A DNA stretch of 8,028 nt from Cellulomonas sp. (GTDB lineage Bacteria; Actinomycetota; Actinomycetes; Actinomycetales; Cellulomonadaceae): positions 1-8,028 of the forward strand of contig DAIDJQ010000130.1 of assembly GCA_027451305.1 (NCBI GenBank). The letters run 5' to 3'. Below the pieces are notes generated by a model. That model was not told where the DNA came from and did no database searches. It saw only the letters and a program-made list of their open reading frames with translations. The translations under genes were made by a program, and so were the position numbers. Shown in pieces: positions 5,867 to 8,028 of the stretch (positions are counted from its first letter, which is position 1; each line of letters starts with the position of its first letter).

Positions 5867-6888
5867 TTCAGCAGGCGCTGCAGCACGACGACCGTCACCA
5901 GGAACGCCCCGCTCACCACGTTGTTCCAGGTGGAGTCCAGCTGGAGCTCACGGATGAACGCGTTGATGGTGCCGAGCAGGAGCACACCCGCGGCCGTGCC
6001 GATCAGCGAGCCCGCACCACCGGTGAGCAGCGTCCCGCCGATCACCACCGCCGCGATCGCCTGGAGCTCGTAGCCCGTGGCGATGATCGGGCTGGCCGAC
6101 ACCAGCTGGGCCGCCTGCAGCATGCCGGCGACACCCGCCAGGGCGGCGGAGACGACGTAGAGGCTGACCTTGGTGCGGCGCACCTTCAGGCCCATCAGCA
6201 CGGCGGCGTCCTCACCGCCGCCGATCGCCAGGGTGGTGAGCCCGAACGGCGTGCGCTCGAGCACCACGTGGAAGACCACGTACAGGCCGATCGCGATGAG
6301 CACGGGGATGCCGACGGTCAGGACGGTGCCGGTGCCGAGGTGGGCGAAGAACGACTGGCTCGGCACCGTGTAGGTCGTCGCGCCGGCGCCGGTCAGCTGG
6401 TACACCAGCCCACGCACACCGAACAGGGTCGCCAGCGTGACGATGAACGGCGCCATCCGGGCGTAGCCCACCAGCATCCCGTTGATCAGCCCGATCAGGC
6501 CGCACGCGACGATGGTCGCCAGCACCGCCGCCACGGGTCCGGCCTGGTTGCTGACGTAGACGCCGACCACGCCACCGAGGGCGAAGACCGAGCCGACGGA
6601 CAGGTCGATGCCGCCGGTGATGATCACCAGTGTCATGCCGATGGCGACGATCCCGATGTACGAGTTCCCGAGCACGGTGTTCCGCAGGTTGTCGAGCGTG
6701 TGGAAGCTCGGCCAGAGCACGGACCCCACCACCACCAGCAGTGCGAGGGCGGCGAAGGCCGCGACGCCGTTGCGCTGCAGCAGGGCGGCGATCCGGGCAC
6801 CCGATGCAGGGATCGCCGCGACGGGCCGGGCCGCGAGGCCCGTCCCGGCGACCGGACCGCCGGCCCCGGCCGGTGCGGTGCTGCTCAT
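5848..6888 (-). CDS. yjfF: Sugar ABC transporter permease, YjfF type (BPD_transp_2 / RbsC superfamily)
   Basis: A 346-aa inner-membrane permease subunit of a carbohydrate importer. An Ala/Pro/Gly-rich N-terminal tail of about 40 residues precedes roughly ten hydrophobic segments (about 41-58, 75-90, 96-112, 118-137, 146-165, 188-208, 243-262, 275-290, 294-312, 323-340). The signature TGGIDLSVGS is at 91-100. The cytoplasmic loop GGGEDAAVLMGLKVRR (223-238) is where the ATPase should dock. The stretches NSYIGIVAIGMTLVIITGG and YELQAIAAVVIGGTLLTGG resemble, from memory, E. coli YjfF of the galactofuranose system; the actual sugar is unproven. The ATG at 6888 overlaps the upstream permease stop as ATGA (6885-6888), implying translational coupling, and GAGGG lies 7 nt before it. 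The minus-strand open frame continues upstream, but that part is an out-of-frame shadow of the preceding permease. No terminator hairpin is evident after its stop, which lies inside the hydrolase gene. Confidence 0.9.
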   Translation of the reverse strand: MSSTAPAGAGGPVAGTGLAARPVAAIPASGARIAALLQRNGVAAFAALALLVVVGSVLWPSFHTLDNLRNTVLGNSYIGIVAIGMTLVIITGGIDLSVGSVFALGGVVGVYVSNQAGPVAAVLATIVACGLIGLINGMLVGYARMAPFIVTLATLFGVRGLVYQLTGAGATTYTVPSQSFFAHLGTGTVLTVGIPVLIAIGLYVVFHVVLERTPFGLTTLAIGGGEDAAVLMGLKVRRTKVSLYVVSAALAGVAGMLQAAQLVSASPIIATGYELQAIAAVVIGGTLLTGGAGSLIGTAAGVLLLGTINAFIRELQLDSTWNNVVSGAFLVTVVVLQRLLNYRRAD

Positions 6889-7862
6889 GCTCGTGCCCTC
6901 ACTCGCTGGATGTAGACGGCACCGATGATCACGACTGCCGTGATCATCTGGGACACCGCGTCGGTGGCGGAGTGGAAGATCAGGGTGCTGCGCAGCAGCT
7001 GCATGAGGATCGCGGCCGCCACCGTGCCGACCACCCGGACTCGGCCACCTGTCAGCGGCGTCCCGCCCACCACCACGGCCGTGATGGCGAACAGCTCGTA
7101 GTTCAGGCCGCTGGACAGGGCGTTCGCCGAGGTGATCGACGCGGTGTCCATCACGCCGGCCCACGCCGCGAGCACCCCGCTGAGCACGTAGACGCCGATG
7201 AGCGTCCGCCGCACCGGCACCCCGGACAGGTAAGACGCCCGCGCGTTGTCGCCGACCGCCAGCAGCTGCCGTCCGAAGTTGGTCCGCCGCACGACGAACG
7301 CGACCAGCCCGACGGCGACGAGCGCGGCGATGATCAGGCCGTTCACCCCGAGCACGTGACCCGCGGAGATGCCCAGGATCACCGGGTCGTGGATGCTCGG
7401 GTTCTTGCCGACGAGCAGCAGCTGGGCCAGGCTCCGCCCGGCGAACAGGAATGCCAGTGTCGCGACGATCGGCTGGATCCCGACGAAGCCGACGAGGAAC
7501 CCGTTCAGCACGCCGACCAGCCCGCCGATCGCGAGCGCCAGTGCAATCGCGGCCACCCCGGGCACGCCGCTGAACTGCACCAGCAGCGCGCCGGACAGCG
7601 CCATCACGGCCCCGACCGACAGGTCGATCCCGGCCGTTCCGATCACCATCGCCATCCCGAGCGCGACCACCACGATGCGTGTCACCAGCACCAGCTGCAC
7701 GTCGAGGTTGTCCCAGGTGATGAAGCGCGGGGTGAACAGCAGGTTGTAGGCGACGATCAGCACCAGCGCCACGTAGACGCCGTTGTCCCGCGTCCAACGC
7801 AGGGCGCTCGCGCGGTCGACCCTCCCGGCGGTGCCCGCGATCGCGGTGGACAGGCTAGTCAC
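6885..7862 (-). CDS. Sugar ABC transporter permease, YtfT type (BPD_transp_2 / RbsC superfamily)
   Basis: A 325-aa integral membrane permease that should pair with the following YjfF-type subunit as a heterodimeric channel. About ten hydrophobic segments are visible (about 29-44, 57-75, 80-97, 102-126, 131-150, 173-191, 222-240, 255-270, 275-291, 303-319). The family motif appears as GTAGIDLSVGA at 75-85, with Ala in place of the first Gly of the usual GGIDLSVG. GIQPIVATLAFLFAGRSLAQ (128-147) resembles the corresponding stretch of E. coli YtfT, and AVGDNARASYLSGVPVRRT (202-220) is the likely ATPase-docking loop. The start is a GTG at 7862 with a strong GGAGGGGG (7872-7879) 9 nt upstream. It overlaps the end of the ATPase gene by 8 nt, and its own stop overlaps the next start by 4 nt. 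The three genes form one tightly packed operon transcribed leftward. Confidence 0.9.
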   Translation of the reverse strand: MTSLSTAIAGTAGRVDRASALRWTRDNGVYVALVLIVAYNLLFTPRFITWDNLDVQLVLVTRIVVVALGMAMVIGTAGIDLSVGAVMALSGALLVQFSGVPGVAAIALALAIGGLVGVLNGFLVGFVGIQPIVATLAFLFAGRSLAQLLLVGKNPSIHDPVILGISAGHVLGVNGLIIAALVAVGLVAFVVRRTNFGRQLLAVGDNARASYLSGVPVRRTLIGVYVLSGVLAAWAGVMDTASITSANALSSGLNYELFAITAVVVGGTPLTGGRVRVVGTVAAAILMQLLRSTLIFHSATDAVSQMITAVVIIGAVYIQRVRARA

Positions 7863-8028
7863 GGGCGGCGTCCCCCTCCGGCGACGGGACGGCGGCGATC
7901 GCCTGGACCAGGTCGTGCTCGCTGATCCCCTCGCCGTCGAGCACCGCGACCACGTGGCCGTCCTTGAGCACCACGATCCGGTCGCTCTCGTCCACCAGCT
8001 CCTCCGTCTCCGACGAGATCAGCAGCAC
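7855..8028 (-). CDS. Sugar ABC transporter ATP-binding protein, RbsA/YtfR type (C-terminal fragment, cut by window edge)
   Basis: Only the last 57 residues are present; the gene continues past the right edge. The fragment begins VLLISSETEELVDESDRIVV and continues LKDGHVVAVLDGEGISEHDLVQAIA. SSE-x-EEL-x(4)-DRI-x-V-x(2)-G is the typical end of the second nucleotide-binding domain in double-domain sugar importer ATPases (RbsA, MglA, XylG, YtfR), where SSE replaces the H-loop histidine region. The stop is TAG at 7855-7857, 8 nt inside the start of the YtfT-type permease. With two different permeases following, the order ATPase, YtfT, YjfF matches the galactofuranose-type layout. A periplasmic-type binding protein gene would be expected further upstream, outside the window. 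Confidence 0.85.
   Translation of the reverse strand: MLLISSETEELVDESDRIVVLKDGHVVAVLDGEGISEHDLVQAIAAVPSPEGDAARD

Noticed and set aside
5497..6915. 472-codon plus-strand open frame opposite the YjfF-type permease
   Set aside because: Asp/Gly/His/Gln/Arg-rich with no hydrophobic core or motif; an antisense shadow of transmembrane coding sequence.
6889..7797. N-terminal extension of the YjfF-type permease frame (649 codons in total)
   Set aside because: The added sequence is Arg/Gly/Ala-rich and out of frame with the YtfT-type permease that occupies the same DNA. The coupled ATG at 6888 with its own Shine-Dalgarno is the better start.
6630..7925. 431-codon plus-strand open frame opposite the YtfT-type permease
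   Set aside because: Same low-complexity shadow composition, and the minus strand has an obvious membrane protein.

Overview
The window is about 70% or more G+C by eye, with strong G/C preference at third codon positions and GTG starts. It carries a large ATP-binding LuxR regulator and YtfT/YjfF-type sugar permeases. This points to a high-GC actinobacterium, possibly of the Cellulomonas/Micrococcales type; the genus is inference. The genes are ordinary chromosomal ones. No tRNA, rRNA, CRISPR array, IS element, integrase or phage gene was seen.

Layout, left to right. (1) The last 49 codons of an unidentified plus-strand gene (1-150). (2) A 919-aa plus-strand LuxR-family regulator of the LAL/MalT-like class with an N-terminal AAA ATPase and C-terminal HTH (172-2931). 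(3) A 161-bp gap holding a candidate DtxR/IdeR iron box (2949-2967). (4) A secreted protein with two cupredoxin domains, each with a complete type 1 copper ligand set (plus strand, true start probably 3093). (5) A perfect 17-bp hairpin (4082-4122) separating it from a convergent TetR-family repressor (4154-4789, minus). (6) A divergent alpha/beta hydrolase (4871-5866, plus). The 81-bp gap between TetR and hydrolase is AT-rich for this DNA and holds a 39-bp near-perfect palindrome that overlaps both the repressor's start codon and the -10 of a good promoter for the hydrolase. (7) A minus-strand sugar ABC transporter operon entering from the right edge: the C-terminus of an RbsA-type ATPase, a YtfT-type permease and a YjfF-type permease, with overlapping stops and starts. 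Its last gene overlaps the hydrolase 3' end by 19 bp.

Two regulatory circuits can be read from the sequence. The TetR/hydrolase pair looks like a self-contained, autorepressed unit responding to an unknown ligand. The cupredoxin gene may be iron-controlled. Nothing links the sugar transporter to the hydrolase apart from position. I found no clear sign of an undescribed multi-gene system; the best leads are the palindromic operator, and the iron box placed in front of a copper protein.
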